From assembly GCA_041653955.1 (NCBI GenBank), contig JBAZEH010000047.1, positions 1 to 6,313 of the forward strand: 6,313 nt of DNA, given 5' to 3'. Shown here piece after piece: positions 4,498 through 6,313 of this stretch. Numbering within the stretch: position 1 is the stretch's first letter; every line of letters starts with the position of its first letter. The position numbers and the translations under genes were made by a program. The stretch comes from UBA1562 sp041653955 (GTDB lineage: Bacteria > Omnitrophota > Gorgyraeia > Gygaellales > Profunditerraquicolaceae). The notes under the pieces were generated by a model. It worked only from the letters and a program-made list of their open reading frames with translations. It was not told the DNA's origin and ran no database searches.

Positions 4498-6150
4498 ATG
4501 AATTTAGGCAGGCCAAACTCGAACGACGCCAACGGAACGTTTAACCGTTCGAAGAACGTGGTGCCAGGTTCGGGCATCTGTTCGCGTTGCGTGGATGGTT
4601 GTAAGGGTAATTGTGAAATTTTTCGGGCTTCCTTCAGGAGCCGTGAGGTGATCTATCCCGGTCCATTCGGTGAAATGACCGCCGGCGCGGATAAGAACTA
4701 TCCGGTGGATTATTCGCATTTAAATATTCAAGGTTATGCCCTGGGGGCAAAAGGACTGCCCCGGGACGCCGTAGGGACCCCGGATAATACAAAATTTCCC
4801 GACGTGGATACAGAAACCCAGTACGGATGGGATTCCAAGGTTAAAATGAAGGTCCCTGTTTTTACCGGCGCCCTGGGTTCAACCGAGATCGCCAGGAAGA
4901 ATTGGGAGCATTTTGCCGTAGGGGCGGCTATTTCAGGGATTACCCTGGTTTGCGGTGAGAACGTCTGCGGCATTGATCCGGGGCTGGAGCTGGATAATAA
5001 AGGTAAGATCAAAAGCTCTCCGGATATGGACCGCAGGATAGAGACATATAAAAAATTCCACGAGGGTTACGGGGAGATCCTGGTGCAGATGAACGTTGAG
5101 GATACCCGTTTAGGCGTCGCCGAATACGTGCGCAAAAAACACAAGCTGGAGGCGATTGAGTTAAAGTGGGGGCAGGGTGCCAAGTGTATCGGCGGCGAGA
5201 TAAAGGTAAAGAGCCTGGAGCGGGCGCGGGAATTAAAAAGGCGCGGCTATATCGTTACCCCTGATCCAACGGAAGAGGCGATCCAGGAGGCTTTTAAAGA
5301 CGGCGCGATCAAGGAATTCGAACGGCATTCCCGCTTAGGCTTTGTCTCTGAAGAGGGGTTTTTAGCCGAGGTAAAGCGGCTGCGGGATCTGGGTTTTAAA
5401 AGGATCACCCTGAAGACCGGTGCCTACTCCATGCGTGAATTGGCCATGGCGATCAAGTATTCATCCCTGGCCAAAATCGATCTTCTGACCATTGACGGCG
5501 CTCCGGGGGGAACCGGGATGAGCCCTTGGCGGATGATGGAGGAGTGGGGTATCCCGACTTTTTACCTGGAGGCCCTGACCCATGAATTCTGCTCTAAATT
5601 AGCCAAGCGGGGAATGCATGTGCCGGATATTGCTATTGCCGGAGGTTTCTCTACCGAGGATCATATTTTTAAGGCGATTGCCATGGGCGCGCCTTTTGTC
5701 AAGGCGGTTTGTATGGGCCGGGCATTGATGATCCCGGGAATGGTAGGAAAGAATATCGGTAACTGGATCAAGGAGGACAAGTTGCCGGTTACCGTCTCGG
5801 AGTTCGGCAAGACGGAAAAGGAGATCTTCGTCTGTTATGAAGAACTGGCCAAGAAATACGGCAGCCAGATCAAGGATATACCGCTGGGCGCGTTAGGCGT
5901 ATATTCCTTTGTCCAGAAGATCAAAGTCGGCCTGCAGCAGTTGATGGCGGGAAGCAGGAACTTCAGACTGGCTACCATTTCCCGTAATGACCTGATGTCC
6001 CTGACCGAAGAAGCAGCCCAGGTTTCCGGTATTCCTTACGTGATGGATGCTTATCGTAAAGAGGCAGAAATGATCCTTAACGGCAATGGAAACGGTAGAT
6101 CCCAAAGCCAAGCTAATCACCGCCGGTCGAAAGTAGCGGTAGGGAGGTAG
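4498..6150 (+). CDS. FMN-binding glutamate synthase-like oxidoreductase with N-terminal four-Cys motif
   Basis: The 550-aa protein corresponds to the central FMN/synthase domain of the glutamate synthase large subunit. It lacks the N-terminal class II amidotransferase and the C-terminal GXGXG beta-helix of full-length GltB (about 1500 aa). Visible markers are KWGQGAKCIGGEIKV (223-237), LLTIDGAPGGTGMSP (329-343) and IAGGFSTEDHIFKAIAMGAP (379-398). MGRA (406-409) follows at the expected FMN-phosphate region. The N-terminus has C28, C31, C35 and C39 (CxxCxxxCxxxC), a likely iron-sulfur site. The usual GltB CxxxxxCxxxxC cluster motif after the FMN region is absent. The C-terminus is an Asn/Gly/Ser-rich basic tail. 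In the family this domain converts 2-oxoglutarate plus ammonia to glutamate; a separate amidotransferase and electron donor would be needed. Such stand-alone proteins are often annotated only as glutamate synthase-related, so another substrate is possible. Confidence 0.87.
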   Translation: MNLGRPNSNDANGTFNRSKNVVPGSGICSRCVDGCKGNCEIFRASFRSREVIYPGPFGEMTAGADKNYPVDYSHLNIQGYALGAKGLPRDAVGTPDNTKFPDVDTETQYGWDSKVKMKVPVFTGALGSTEIARKNWEHFAVGAAISGITLVCGENVCGIDPGLELDNKGKIKSSPDMDRRIETYKKFHEGYGEILVQMNVEDTRLGVAEYVRKKHKLEAIELKWGQGAKCIGGEIKVKSLERARELKRRGYIVTPDPTEEAIQEAFKDGAIKEFERHSRLGFVSEEGFLAEVKRLRDLGFKRITLKTGAYSMRELAMAIKYSSLAKIDLLTIDGAPGGTGMSPWRMMEEWGIPTFYLEALTHEFCSKLAKRGMHVPDIAIAGGFSTEDHIFKAIAMGAPFVKAVCMGRALMIPGMVGKNIGNWIKEDKLPVTVSEFGKTEKEIFVCYEELAKKYGSQIKDIPLGALGVYSFVQKIKVGLQQLMAGSRNFRLATISRNDLMSLTEEAAQVSGIPYVMDAYRKEAEMILNGNGNGRSQSQANHRRSKVAVGR

Positions 6151-6152
6151 TT

Positions 6153-6313
6153 ATGGAAGGTAAAGGGTTGTGTCTTACCTGTATAAAGGTCAAGAGCTGC
6201 ATTTTTGCCAGGGATACCTATATCGTCTGGCAATGTGAAGAGTTTTCCAGCGGCAACCATGTAGCGACAGGCCTTAAACCGGCCAGGGCAGGCAAGGCCG
6301 CCATCCCGCAAGA
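6153..6313 (+). CDS. Small four-cysteine protein, 3' end outside window
   Basis: The frame starts two bases after the glutamate synthase-like stop, with GGGAGG (6142-6147) five bases before the ATG, and runs open to the window edge (53 codons). Four cysteines, C7, C10, C16 and C28 (CxxC-x5-C-x11-C), lie in the first 31 residues, with a W-x-C-E-E-F ending (26-31). This looks like a small zinc- or iron-sulfur-binding knuckle. I have an impression of similar short proteins (CxxC, then C, then WxCEEF) in anaerobic bacteria but know no function. After residue 31 the sequence becomes Ala/Gly/Lys-rich and may be linker. The tight spacing puts it in the same operon, possibly as a partner or metal-site accessory of the preceding enzyme; that is inference. 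Confidence 0.75.
   Translation, partial: MEGKGLCLTCIKVKSCIFARDTYIVWQCEEFSSGNHVATGLKPARAGKAAIPQ

Noticed and set aside
1..6313. CRISPR arrays, insertion sequences, tRNA or rRNA genes, att sites
   Set aside because: No regularly spaced repeats, transposase frames, flanking terminal repeats, cloverleaf or rRNA-like sequence was seen. The window is almost fully explained by genes and the 3446-3704 regulatory gap.

Overview
The window looks like a bacterial chromosome segment of moderate GC, with every credible gene on the + strand and tightly packed. Shine-Dalgarno (SD)-led starts, a sigma70-type promoter and U-tract terminators all point to a bacterium. The stand-alone, amidotransferase-free glutamate synthase-like protein and the small CxxC protein after it resemble what I associate with uncultured anaerobic lineages (Omnitrophota or deltaproteobacterial type). 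That taxonomic guess is recognition only and weak.

Left half (1-3445): a three-gene operon. It holds an RmlD-like NAD(P)-dependent sugar-nucleotide reductase whose 5' end lies outside the window, a class I mannose-6-phosphate isomerase-like cupin (4-nt ATGA overlap), and a class III PLP aminotransferase with a four-cysteine insert (18-nt gap). Together they suggest a sugar- or amino-compound-modifying pathway. The substrate cannot be read from sequence.

Middle (3446-3704): a 259-nt gap without a gene but dense with regulatory signals. In order these are a TTGACA-N17-TACAGT promoter with an extended -10 TG, a GGCAC/GTGCC hairpin with a six-base loop, an intrinsic terminator (T7), overlapping alternative hairpins, and a second very strong intrinsic terminator (T7) ending five bases before an ATG. 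A small hairpin with loop AATGGC (A at position 1, G at position 4) overlaps the 5' arm of the second terminator. That is the geometry expected of an ANTAR antitermination target.

Right half (3705-6313): a GAF-ANTAR protein (predicted ligand-sensing RNA-binding antiterminator) with no recognisable SD, an 82-nt intercistronic region that can fold into a compact three-way junction ending seven bases before a strong SD, a 550-aa FMN-dependent glutamate synthase-like oxidoreductase with an N-terminal four-cysteine motif, and the start of a small four-cysteine protein cut off by the window edge. The working model is an operon in which the GAF-ANTAR protein senses a small molecule, controls its own leader by antitermination, and possibly also acts on the glutamate synthase-like gene. 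The genes and hairpins are seen; the regulatory logic is inference.
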